DNA of 64,000 nucleotides from JBMOLL01 sp049325415 (lineage in GTDB: Bacteria; Bacteroidota; Bacteroidia; Bacteroidales; GCA-2748055): NCBI GenBank assembly GCA_049325415.1, contig JBMOLL010000008.1:61535-125534 (forward strand), written 5' to 3'. The position numbers and the translations under genes are program-made. Below the pieces are notes generated by a model, which was not told the DNA's origin, did no database searches, and saw only the letters and a list, made by a program, of their open reading frames with translations. Positions 7,908 through 16,095 of the stretch are shown in pieces. Positions within the stretch are counted from its first letter, which is position 1. Every line of letters starts with the position of its first letter.

Positions 7908-9710
7908 TTACTTACCAAAGTGTTTCAGGATCTTTGAAGCGCGGTCGGCACCTATAAGACCCGAAAGTTCCTCTCTTGTTGCCTCAGATATAGCTTCAAC
8001 GGATTTGAAATGAACGAATAGTTTTTCCATTGTAGTTTTACCTATACCCGGAATGGCCAATAAACCGGAGGAAAGCATTCCTGCCGAGCGGGTGTTTCGG
8101 TGGAAGGTAATACCGAAACGGTGAGCTTCATTTCTGAGTTGTTGAATCAGTTTGAGTGATTCAGAATTCTTATCGATATACAGGGGAACCGGATCGTCGG
8201 GGAAATAGATCTCCTCCAATCTTTTTGCGATTCCCACTATTGCGATCTTATTACGCAGTTGTAATTTGTCGAGGATTTCAACGGCTGCACTGAGCTGGCC
8301 TTTCCCTCCGTCGACTATAATTAATTGCGGCAATGAAACTTTTTCTTCAACTAAACGTGTATATCGTCTTGATATTATTTCCTTCATTGACGCAAAATCG
8401 TCGGGACCAAGCACTGTTTTCACATGAAAGTGCCTGTACTCCTTTTTTGCTGGCCTGCCGTTTTTGAATACCACGCATGCGGCAACCGGGTTTGTTCCCT
8501 GCAGGTTGCTGTTGTCGAAGCATTCAATATGAAGCGGAAGTTGTTGCAGCCGAAGGTCGGCCTGCAGGGTTTTTAAAACTCTTTCTCCCGGTTTGAGCGG
8601 TCGCAGACCCGAGTTATTTTTAATTTTTTCAAGTCGGAAGGCCCTGGCGTTCCTGAGTGAAAGTTCGAGCAGTTTGAGTCGGTCGCCACGTTGCGGAACA
8701 GTTATCTTAACCTGTTTTACGGGAAGATCCACCCTGAGTGGCAGAATAATTTCCCCGGACTGGCTGCCGGTTCTTTGGCGCATTTCCATTATGGCGAAGA
8801 GCAGCAGCTCCTCATCCGGTTCATTAAGTTTCTTTCGTAGTTCGAGGGTATGGGTATAAATGATAGCACCGTCTTTTACATGTAAAAAGTTAATGAAGGC
8901 TGCTTTTTCGTCGGATACAACAGAAAAGACATCTACATTATCAATTGCCGGATTGACTATTGTTGATTTATTCTGGAAACGGCCCAGAATCTCTATTTTT
9001 TCCTTAATTGCATTTGCCCTTTCGAAGGCATATTCTCCGGCCAGTTTCGTCATTTGATTTTCCAGGGTGTTTTTCAGTTCCCTGAGATTCCCTTTCAGTA
9101 ATTCCTCAATCTGCCCGATCTGTTCCCTGTAGTCGGTTTCATCCTGAAGGCCCTGACAGGGACCGGCACAATTACCAATATGGTATTCGAGACAAAGTTT
9201 AAATTTCTTTGCTTTAATATTATCAGCATTCAGAGGATAGGAACAGGATCTAAGGCGGTACATCTGCCGGACCAGGACCAGCAGGGTTTTTACCATATAG
9301 GCCGAGGTATACGGACCATAATACGTGGAGCCGTCCTGAACCACCTGCCGAGTAGAAAAGACTCTGGGGAAAGGTTCGTTTTTAATAACGATCCAGGGGA
9401 AGGTCTTGTCATCTTTCAGCAGAATATTGTACCTGGGCTGAAGTTCCTTTATCAGGTTATTTTCCAACAATAAGGCATCCGACTCGCTGGCGACAACGAA
9501 AGTTTTTATGTCGGTAATCTTTTCTACAAGGATCTTTACCTTATAGTTATCATATTTCTTTTTGGCAAAATATGAGGAAACCCGTTTATTAAGATCTTTG
9601 GCCTTCCCCACATAGATCACCGTTCCTTTTCTGTCGAAGAACTGGTATACTCCCGGCTGATGCGGAAGATTCCGTACCAGGTTTTTCAGGTATTGTTCCA
9701 GCTCATTCAT
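7908..9710 (-). CDS. uvrC: Excinuclease ABC subunit C
   Basis: A 600-residue nucleotide excision repair nuclease that makes both cuts around a lesion with UvrAB. Domains in order: GIY-YIG nuclease (about 15-95, GVYQFFDRKGTVIYVGKAKD), a cysteine-rich region with CSYPLN, CLEYHIGNCAGPC, the UVR helical hairpin around residue 200, the RNase H-like domain from IECFDNSNLQGTNPVA with the later HFHVKTVLGPDDFASM, and a C-terminal helix-hairpin-helix with IPGIGKTTMEKL. All parts look intact and the length is normal. It begins 5 bases after the ade stop codon, so the two are probably translated from one message. Confidence 0.97.
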   Translation of the reverse strand: MNELEQYLKNLVRNLPHQPGVYQFFDRKGTVIYVGKAKDLNKRVSSYFAKKKYDNYKVKILVEKITDIKTFVVASESDALLLENNLIKELQPRYNILLKDDKTFPWIVIKNEPFPRVFSTRQVVQDGSTYYGPYTSAYMVKTLLVLVRQMYRLRSCSYPLNADNIKAKKFKLCLEYHIGNCAGPCQGLQDETDYREQIGQIEELLKGNLRELKNTLENQMTKLAGEYAFERANAIKEKIEILGRFQNKSTIVNPAIDNVDVFSVVSDEKAAFINFLHVKDGAIIYTHTLELRKKLNEPDEELLLFAIMEMRQRTGSQSGEIILPLRVDLPVKQVKITVPQRGDRLKLLELSLRNARAFRLEKIKNNSGLRPLKPGERVLKTLQADLRLQQLPLHIECFDNSNLQGTNPVAACVVFKNGRPAKKEYRHFHVKTVLGPDDFASMKEIISRRYTRLVEEKVSLPQLIIVDGGKGQLSAAVEILDKLQLRNKIAIVGIAKRLEEIYFPDDPVPLYIDKNSESLKLIQQLRNEAHRFGITFHRNTRSAGMLSSGLLAIPGIGKTTMEKLFVHFKSVEAISEATREELSGLIGADRASKILKHFGK

Positions 9711-9715
9711 AGGAA

Positions 9716-11341
9716 TCAGACAAAGAGCGGGATGAAAGAAAAACTATTCCCATCAAAGAGGCCTTTATCGCTCAGTTTAATTTCAGGAATAACCAAAAGG
9801 GCCATGAAAGAAAGGGTCATGAACGGAGCTTTCAATTCAGAGCCCATGGCTTTTATTTTGCCGGACAGATATTTATAGCGTGCTGCGGTTTCCGAAAGAG
9901 GCCTGTTCGACATAATTCCCGCAACCGGAAGAGCAAGGCCTTCGGCGTTACCCTCTTCGACGACGACCATCCCTCCCCTGTTATCGATGATCCAGTTTAT
10001 GGCAAGGAGCAGATCCTTGTCATTAACACCAGCAGCTATGATATTATGAGAATCGTGAGCCACACTTGTGGCTATTGCTCCCTTTTTTAACCCCAGTCCG
10101 TGAATAAATGCAAGTGCTGGCGGGCTTGTTTTGTATCGGTTTATTACCGCGAGTTTCAGTAAATCGCGATCGGGGTCAGAAAGCACCATCCCGTTCACCG
10201 GAAAAACCGGAGCCTGCGTGCGTCGGGTAATAAGTTCCCCATCAATAATATTGATCAGATTAATTGTAGAAGACCGCGCCTGGATTTCCAGCTGAGCTGG
10301 CTGGATTTTATCTGAAATAAAGATATTCGGTAAATCCTCCATTTGCGGAGGAATCAGGGATTCCTTATTCAAATAAACCGGCTCGCCATTGATGACCGTT
10401 TCCAGTACGTGGAAGGATTCCAGGTCTTTGACAATGATAAAATCCGCCGGATCGCCCACCTGCAGCAGACCAACATTCAGGTTGTAGTGCCTTACCGGGT
10501 TAACTGAAGCTGCTCTCAGCACATCGAATAGTTCATAGCCCTCCTGAACTGCTCTTTTCACCAGAATATTGATGTGCCCCAGCAGCAGGTCGTCGGGATG
10601 GCTGTCGTCGGTACAAAACATTACATGCTCCGGAGCCTCATTAAGTAAGGGTACCAATGCCTTAAAATTCTTCGCTCCGCTTCCTTCCCGTATTAGGATG
10701 TTCATTCCGTTTCGGATTTTCTCCCGGGCCTCTCCTATTTCGAAGCATTCGTGATCCGTTGTAATTCCTTTTGAAGCGTAGGCTTCTAAGTCTTTTCCTC
10801 TCAGTCCGGGTGCGTGTCCGTCAACCGGGTAGTCTTTCCCTCTGGCCAGGCTGATTTTTTTCAACAGATCAGCATCCCCATTTATAACACCCGGGTAATT
10901 CATCACTTCGGCTAGAAAGCCAACTTTTTCCAGTTCTAACAATCTTTCCACCTCCGAACTATCCAGGCTGGCTCCGCTTGTTTCAAAACTTGTTGCCGGT
11001 ACACAACTCGGAACACCGAACAAAAACTTAAAGGGTGTATAGGCTGCACTGGCCAGCATATATTTTACGCCGTCCGAACCCAGCACATTGGCGATTTCAT
11101 GCGGATCGGCCACGGCAGCAATTGTTCCGTGTTTTATAGCTTCAGCAGAAAAAGCCAGTGGTGTTGACATGGAACTCTCGACGTGCACATGGGCGTCAAC
11201 AAAGCCAGGCATGATGAAACCCGAGCCCGATCCTTCAATTTTCGATATTTTCTCAATGCGCCCTTCGTTTACAATGATCTCGCCATGGAAAATCATTTTC
11301 CTTAAGGGATCCACCAGGTTGCCGATATACGTTCTTTTCAT
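9716..11341 (-). CDS. ade: Adenine deaminase
   Basis: A 541-residue amidohydrolase converting adenine to hypoxanthine for purine salvage. The metal-binding start GFVDAHVHVESSM and GTIAAVADPHEIANVLG are the signature of the bacterial Ade family, followed by DGHAPGLRGKDL, ITTDHECF and FCTDDSHPDD. The C-terminal family domain includes GLKKGAIATSVAHDSHNI. Length matches the family. It lies between mnmG and uvrC on the same strand; the 55 bases before its ATG hold two parS-like palindromes, one of them 17 bases upstream of the start codon. Confidence 0.95.
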   Translation of the reverse strand: MKRTYIGNLVDPLRKMIFHGEIIVNEGRIEKISKIEGSGSGFIMPGFVDAHVHVESSMSTPLAFSAEAIKHGTIAAVADPHEIANVLGSDGVKYMLASAAYTPFKFLFGVPSCVPATSFETSGASLDSSEVERLLELEKVGFLAEVMNYPGVINGDADLLKKISLARGKDYPVDGHAPGLRGKDLEAYASKGITTDHECFEIGEAREKIRNGMNILIREGSGAKNFKALVPLLNEAPEHVMFCTDDSHPDDLLLGHINILVKRAVQEGYELFDVLRAASVNPVRHYNLNVGLLQVGDPADFIIVKDLESFHVLETVINGEPVYLNKESLIPPQMEDLPNIFISDKIQPAQLEIQARSSTINLINIIDGELITRRTQAPVFPVNGMVLSDPDRDLLKLAVINRYKTSPPALAFIHGLGLKKGAIATSVAHDSHNIIAAGVNDKDLLLAINWIIDNRGGMVVVEEGNAEGLALPVAGIMSNRPLSETAARYKYLSGKIKAMGSELKAPFMTLSFMALLVIPEIKLSDKGLFDGNSFSFIPLFV

Positions 11342-11357
11342 AATCCAAACTCATAAA

Positions 11358-11371
11358 GTTCCACGTGGAAC
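11358..11371. other. parS-like centromere site 1
   Basis: GTTCCACGTGGAAC, a perfect 14-bp palindrome that fits the general ParB site GTTnCACGTGnAAC. It lies in the leader of ade, 17 bases from its ATG. A second identical copy follows 26 bp away, centre to centre. No parA or parB gene is in the window. Confidence 0.8.
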
Positions 11372-11383
11372 CTTCCGTAAAAA

Positions 11384-11397
11384 GTTCCACGTGGAAC
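11384..11397. other. parS-like centromere site 2
   Basis: Second copy of GTTCCACGTGGAAC; with its flanks it is a perfect 16-bp palindrome, AGTTCCACGTGGAACT. Its last base is the first genomic base of the mnmG stop codon. The position beside mnmG (gidA) fits the usual origin-proximal location of parS sites. Confidence 0.8.
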
Positions 11398-13268
11398 TAT
11401 CTTCCTATATAAATTAACAGAACACTTATGTCGTTTGGGCTGACGCCCGAAATTCTTCCAGCCTGCCCGATCGTAGCTGGCTTAATTCTGCCCAGCTTTT
11501 GTCGTGCTTCAGTCGACAAGCTTTTAAGCCTGCTATAATTAAAATCAGCCGGTAGTTTAATCTCTTCCAGTCTTTTTAATTTATCCGCCATACTCTTCTC
11601 CCTGGCAATATAGCCTTCATATTTCACAGCAATCTCAACAGCTTCCATGATCTCCGCCGACCTCTTTCCTGACTTAAGGGTAAGATCACGCAGTTCCGGG
11701 AAAAGCAGATACAATTCTTTCAGATCAATTTCAGGACGTTTCAGCACATCCCAAACCTTCATCTTCTGCCGAATGGGTGAGGAGGCTCTTTCCTTAAGCC
11801 AATCGTTGATCAACATCGGATCGGCGCTCAGAGAACGCAGAAGATCCAGCCAGGACCGAACCAACGTCTCCTTTTCCTTAAGAAGTCTGTAACGATTCTC
11901 TCCTGCCAGACCAAGTTCATACGATAAACCAGTAAGCCGTTCATCGGCATTATCCTGTCTTAGCAGAATCCGGTATTCAGCCCTGGAAGTAAACATCCGA
12001 TAAGGCTCATCAACACCTTTGGTAACCAGATCATCAATAAGCACACCGATATAAGCCTGATCCCTGCCTAACACAAATTCTTTTCCCCCTTTCACTTTTA
12101 GGTGCGCATTTATGCCGGCCATCAATCCCTGAGCTGCAGCTTCTTCATAGCCTGTGGTGCCATTAATCTGACCGGCAAAAAACAAAGAATCCAACAATTT
12201 GGTTTCAAGCGTATGCTTGAGTTGTGTGGGCGGATAATAGTCGTATTCGATCGCATATCCAGGACGGAAGATTTTCACATTTTCCAGGCCTTCAATCTTA
12301 ACCAATGCTTTATACTGAACGTCGAGAGGCAAGGATGAACTGAAGCCATTAATATAATACTCGACGGTTGTTAAGCCTTCCGGTTCCAAAAACAACTGGT
12401 GTTGCTCTTTTTCTGAAAAGGTCACAATTTTATCTTCAATACTCGGACAATATCTTGGTCCTATTCCTTTAATTGAACCATTGAACAGTGGACTAAAAGC
12501 GAAACCCTTTTCAAGTTGCCTGTGTACTTCCTTATTGGTATAGGCAATATAGCAAGGCCGGTGGTTCCCGTAATCCGGTTCAGATTCCAGAAAACTGAAT
12601 TTACGGCCTTCCTTATCTCCCTCCTGAACCTTCAGTTTCGAAAAATCAATACTACGACCGTCAATTCTAGCCGGAGTACCGGTCTTCATTCTACCAACTT
12701 CGAAACCAAGATCCTTCAGTTGCTCACTGATGCCCGTCACAGGAGGTTCGCCAATCCTTCCACCCCCGACCTGAACCGAACCAACGTGCATTAGGCCATT
12801 TATAAAGGTACCCGCAGTGAGGATAACCGACTTAGCTTCAAACTCCGTACCCATCTGGGTAATTACTCCAGCCACCTTATTCCCTTTAATCAGCAGGCTA
12901 CTCACCTTATCCTGCCAGAAATCTAGATTTTCAACTTTCTCCAGCTCCTCCCTCCAGTAAAGGGTAAATAAAGCCCGATCACACTGAGCTCTTGGGCTCC
13001 ACATGGCCGGACCTTTGGACCTGTTGAGCATTCTGAACTGTATCATCGAACGATCCGTTACAATTCCAGAAAGTCCTCCGAGGGCATCGATCTCTCTAAC
13101 GATCTGTCCTTTTGCGATACCCCCCATAGCAGGATTACAGGACATCTGACCAAATTTGGTCATGTCCATTGTAATCAATAGTGTCTTGCTTCCCAAATTT
13201 GCAGCGGCAGCAGCAGCTTCACAACCAGCATGACCTGCGCCAACAACAATCACATCGTATTTTTCCAC
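11397..13268 (-). CDS. mnmG: tRNA uridine-5-carboxymethylaminomethyl modification enzyme MnmG (GidA)
   Basis: A 623-residue FAD enzyme that works with MnmE to modify wobble uridine 34 of some tRNAs. The N-terminus carries the dinucleotide fold VVGAGHAGCEAAAAAANLGS. Further family blocks are SCNPAMGGIAKGQIVREIDALGG, split here as the substrate-side loop with its cysteine, GTFINGLMHVG, and CPSIEDK. The C-terminal helical domain, which contacts MnmE and tRNA, includes ISGVSPNDISVLLIYIGR. It starts 9 bases after the ybeY stop, in the same operon. The stop codon touches a parS-like palindrome. Confidence 0.97.
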   Translation of the reverse strand: MEKYDVIVVGAGHAGCEAAAAAANLGSKTLLITMDMTKFGQMSCNPAMGGIAKGQIVREIDALGGLSGIVTDRSMIQFRMLNRSKGPAMWSPRAQCDRALFTLYWREELEKVENLDFWQDKVSSLLIKGNKVAGVITQMGTEFEAKSVILTAGTFINGLMHVGSVQVGGGRIGEPPVTGISEQLKDLGFEVGRMKTGTPARIDGRSIDFSKLKVQEGDKEGRKFSFLESEPDYGNHRPCYIAYTNKEVHRQLEKGFAFSPLFNGSIKGIGPRYCPSIEDKIVTFSEKEQHQLFLEPEGLTTVEYYINGFSSSLPLDVQYKALVKIEGLENVKIFRPGYAIEYDYYPPTQLKHTLETKLLDSLFFAGQINGTTGYEEAAAQGLMAGINAHLKVKGGKEFVLGRDQAYIGVLIDDLVTKGVDEPYRMFTSRAEYRILLRQDNADERLTGLSYELGLAGENRYRLLKEKETLVRSWLDLLRSLSADPMLINDWLKERASSPIRQKMKVWDVLKRPEIDLKELYLLFPELRDLTLKSGKRSAEIMEAVEIAVKYEGYIAREKSMADKLKRLEEIKLPADFNYSRLKSLSTEARQKLGRIKPATIGQAGRISGVSPNDISVLLIYIGR

Positions 13269-13277
13269 AGGATTAAA

Positions 13278-13697
13278 TTATTCTTCCCACAAAGATAAAG
13301 CCTTATCTTCCAAAAGCCTCATGGATGAAGAATTCTCTTCCGTATCGTCATTAAAACCCAATAAGTGCAAAACACCGTGAATCATAACCCGCTTCAATTC
13401 ATTTTCAAAGGAAACGTTAAATTCTTCAGCATTGCTTCGAACCTTATCTACGGAAATAAAAACATCACCACTTATACGGCTATCTTCAGCAAGATCAAAA
13501 GTGATAACATCCGTAAAGTAATGATGGTTCAAATATGATTTATTAAGATTCAGGAGAAAATTATCGGAACAGAAAATAAAATTCAAATCTCCTATATTAC
13601 GCTGGTGCTCATTGACTGTTTTTCGAATCCAGTCAGTAAGCTTTCTTTTTTCCTTAGGAGCAAAGGGGGTGTCCTCCCTATGGTATAAAATACTCAC
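13278..13697 (-). CDS. ybeY: Endoribonuclease YbeY (rRNA maturation factor)
   Basis: A 139-residue UPF0054 protein involved in 16S rRNA 3'-end maturation and ribosome quality control. The metal site HGVLHLLGFND is present, but the third histidine of the usual HxxxHxxxxxH is aspartate here. I recall a similar substitution in other Bacteroidetes YbeY proteins, so it may be lineage-wide and not a loss of function. Other family features are SYLNHHYFTDVITFDL and ISGDVFIS. The start overlaps the stop of the upstream ATPase gene by 4 bases (ATGA), which points to translational coupling. Confidence 0.93.
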   Translation of the reverse strand: MSILYHREDTPFAPKEKRKLTDWIRKTVNEHQRNIGDLNFIFCSDNFLLNLNKSYLNHHYFTDVITFDLAEDSRISGDVFISVDKVRSNAEEFNVSFENELKRVMIHGVLHLLGFNDDTEENSSSMRLLEDKALSLWEE

Positions 13698-14092
13698 AAG
13701 ATGTTAAAGGTTAATTCCACAAACCTTCCATTATCTTTAAAGAGAATTCCGTCACTGAGTCTTTGCATGAGAAAAACTCCTCTCCCATTAATCTTTTCAC
13801 GGTTTTCAGGAGCTGTCGGATCGGGCACATGTTCAAAATCAAAACCATTTCCCTGGTCGGAGATCGCGACTTTCAATTCGCTTCCCAAAACTTCCAGGTC
13901 AACGCTAATCTTTTTTTCAGGATCCAGTTTATTTCCATGAATAATTGCATTGTTTGCTGCTTCAATAGTCGCAACCAGAACATTTCCGTATACTTCATCG
14001 CTTAAATCAAGAGACAAAGAGATATCATCAATCATTTTCTCAATGACTCTTAAATTCTGTAAGTCAGAAGAGAGCTTCAAGCTTTTTTTCAT
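13694..14092 (-). CDS. RsbW-like ATP-binding protein (anti-sigma factor kinase type)
   Basis: A 132-residue stand-alone HATPase_c_2 domain. It shows the N-box EAANNAIIHGN, the G1-type box DQGNGFDFEHVPDP and the G2-type box GRGVFLMQRLSDG. Proteins of this size act as serine kinases that bind sigma factors or anti-anti-sigma proteins, as RsbW and SpoIIAB do. No STAS-domain partner or alternative sigma factor is next to it, so the partner is unknown. It overlaps ybeY by 4 bases and heads the ATPase-ybeY-mnmG unit; the EnvC-like gene ends 51 bases away on the upstream side. The family call is firm and the role is inferred. Confidence 0.85.
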   Translation of the reverse strand: MKKSLKLSSDLQNLRVIEKMIDDISLSLDLSDEVYGNVLVATIEAANNAIIHGNKLDPEKKISVDLEVLGSELKVAISDQGNGFDFEHVPDPTAPENREKINGRGVFLMQRLSDGILFKDNGRFVELTFNIL

Positions 14093-14143
14093 AGTATTAA
14101 ACTGAGCCTATTTATACGTAAATATTCTGATCAGGTTACATTT

Positions 14144-15328
14144 TTATTTCGAAATCCATTCTTCCGGATTTAAAATAGTCTTCTCCCTCCAAACCTCGTA
14201 ATGAAGAACAGAATTAGTCCCATCCTGTCCGGTAAAGATTTCTCCTATAACCTGCTTTGTTTTTACCTTGTCACCGGATTTAACTCTCACGTTTACCAGA
14301 TTCTGATAAACCGTAAGATACTCACCGTGTCGAATTATTACGGTATAATTTGCACCCAGTATAGCAACAACCCGGGATACCTCCCCATCGAATACGGCCC
14401 TTGCCAAAGAACCTTTATTACTGGTAATATCAATACCGCTATTACTTATCCATACATCCTGAAGTACCGGATGTCTGACTTTACCATACCCGGCGGTAAT
14501 CACCCCTCTTTCAACCGGCCAGGGCAGGCGTCCCTTATTTGATTTAAATTCCGAACTAACCAGTTTCTGCTCCGGAGTTAGAGAGGTATACAAATTTTCG
14601 GATCGCGACCTTCTTGCTTCTTCCTCAATAAGTTTACGAATTTCCAGTTCAATCTGATTTTGAATCGCCTCCTTCTTCTTCAATTCCTCTCTTAATTTGC
14701 TTTCCTGAGCCTTAAGTTTCGAGACCAGAAGGTCCTTCTCAGATTTCTGCCTTTGCAGATTTCTGTTTTCAATGGCTTTTTCTGTAAGCACCCTTTCCTT
14801 ATCTTTTTTTTGATCCAGGAGATCAGTCCTTTTTGACTCAAGCTCAACAACGCTGTTTTTAATTTCCTCAATCCTGTTCATCCGGTATTCAGATAAATAT
14901 TTCAGGTATTTAATTCTCTGGTAGGCCTGGCTGAAACTTTCGCTCGCGATTACATACATAAAGCGGTCATCCTTAGTCTGACTCACATAAGCAGAATAAA
15001 TAAGCCTCACATATTCTTCCCTTTCTTTCTCAATTTTTCTCTCCAAATCAGAAATTTCGGTATTTGTCTGTCCTATCGCAAAATCAATCAAACGAATCTG
15101 GCTTTCATAATCAGATATCATCTGATTTCGCACAACTATGCTTTTTGTTAATAGATTAAGCTGTTGTACCGAAGCTTCCTTTTCTTTGCTGGTTTTCTGC
15201 AGCAATTCTGTAGTCATAGAAATTTCCTGTTTGTTCTTTTCCTGTTTTTCCTCCAGTTCCTTTTTCGACTGACTAAAAACAGTAAAAGACAACAGAATAA
15301 ATAAGTTTATAAAAACGATTCTCTTCAT
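14144..15328 (-). CDS. EnvC-like murein hydrolase activator with degenerate LytM domain
   Basis: A 394-residue secreted protein: signal peptide (residues 1-19, ending VFSQ), long coiled coil (about 20-250), then a peptidase M23/LytM fold (about 265-394). The LytM zinc site is broken. The first histidine is asparagine in NSGIDI, the histidine of the YxHL position is asparagine in VYQNLVNV, and the HxH pair is VLH; only the aspartate and one histidine remain. This pattern is that of EnvC/NlpD-type proteins, which do not cut peptidoglycan but activate amidases at division. No amidase or FtsEX gene is adjacent. Its ATG shares one base with the stop of the DUF4292 gene. Confidence 0.88.
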   Translation of the reverse strand: MKRIVFINLFILLSFTVFSQSKKELEEKQEKNKQEISMTTELLQKTSKEKEASVQQLNLLTKSIVVRNQMISDYESQIRLIDFAIGQTNTEISDLERKIEKEREEYVRLIYSAYVSQTKDDRFMYVIASESFSQAYQRIKYLKYLSEYRMNRIEEIKNSVVELESKRTDLLDQKKDKERVLTEKAIENRNLQRQKSEKDLLVSKLKAQESKLREELKKKEAIQNQIELEIRKLIEEEARRSRSENLYTSLTPEQKLVSSEFKSNKGRLPWPVERGVITAGYGKVRHPVLQDVWISNSGIDITSNKGSLARAVFDGEVSRVVAILGANYTVIIRHGEYLTVYQNLVNVRVKSGDKVKTKQVIGEIFTGQDGTNSVLHYEVWREKTILNPEEWISK

Positions 15329-16095
15329 TACCAGTCTAAAACTTCATATTTTTCACTGTATGACATATTAATTTCCACCGAAGATTCATAAACCGGCTGC
15401 ACGGGGTAGAATCCTACAGAACCTTCAAGCCCCAGATAGTTTACATAAACCAGAATTTTTCCATCACTTTCTTTTTCCATTAAAAGATACTCATTAAGAC
15501 GGGTATCAAAAATTTCAGCCTTTACCAAATTACCAACACTCCTGTCGAAATAATAAATTTTCTTCAGAAAGTCACGAGACATATCCAATTCAAAAAGATG
15601 ATCCACAGGACGAATAATCCAGTTAATATCACATAAAATAGAATTATCAAGTAAAGAAAGAAGATCTTTAAAAGAAATTAAACCGTTAAAATTTTCAGAA
15701 TCCATTATTTTTCTCCGGTAAACAATTTTCTCAACGCGATTTATAACCAGCGCAGAATCATTACAGACATAAGCCCGAACAATCTCAAAACCGTTTGATA
15801 CAACAGAGAAATAGACAGCAGAATCCGGAAGGTAAAATACTGTTGATTTAGCTGAGTAATGTGTTTCATCAATCAGAAAATCAGTATCAACTTTCCTAAA
15901 TTGAACAACATTTGAGAAGCCGGACCTGCAAATCGAATCCCGAACAGCATTTTCATCCAGATAAGCACCGCCAGACCCTGCTATTCTACCCATCGACGTA
16001 CAGCTAAAAACTCCCATAGTCAGCAGGAAGATAATGCACAGACTAAATATTCTATTTATCTGATAATCTGTCGATTCGCTGAAGAAGATCTTCAT
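15328..16095 (-). CDS. DUF4292 lipoprotein
   Basis: A 255-residue predicted lipoprotein. The hydrophobic segment IFSLCIIFLLTMGVFSC ends in a lipobox-type cysteine at about residue 32, after an unusually long polar N-terminus. The mature part resembles DUF4292, an outer-membrane-associated family possibly related to LolB/LolA-type folds; function is not established. The start lies 44 bases inside the 3' end of the TPR gene. A shorter start would lose the signal sequence, so I keep the overlap. The gene lies between the TPR and EnvC-like genes, an order I recognise from other Bacteroidetes. Confidence 0.8.
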   Translation of the reverse strand: MKIFFSESTDYQINRIFSLCIIFLLTMGVFSCTSMGRIAGSGGAYLDENAVRDSICRSGFSNVVQFRKVDTDFLIDETHYSAKSTVFYLPDSAVYFSVVSNGFEIVRAYVCNDSALVINRVEKIVYRRKIMDSENFNGLISFKDLLSLLDNSILCDINWIIRPVDHLFELDMSRDFLKKIYYFDRSVGNLVKAEIFDTRLNEYLLMEKESDGKILVYVNYLGLEGSVGFYPVQPVYESSVEINMSYSEKYEVLDW

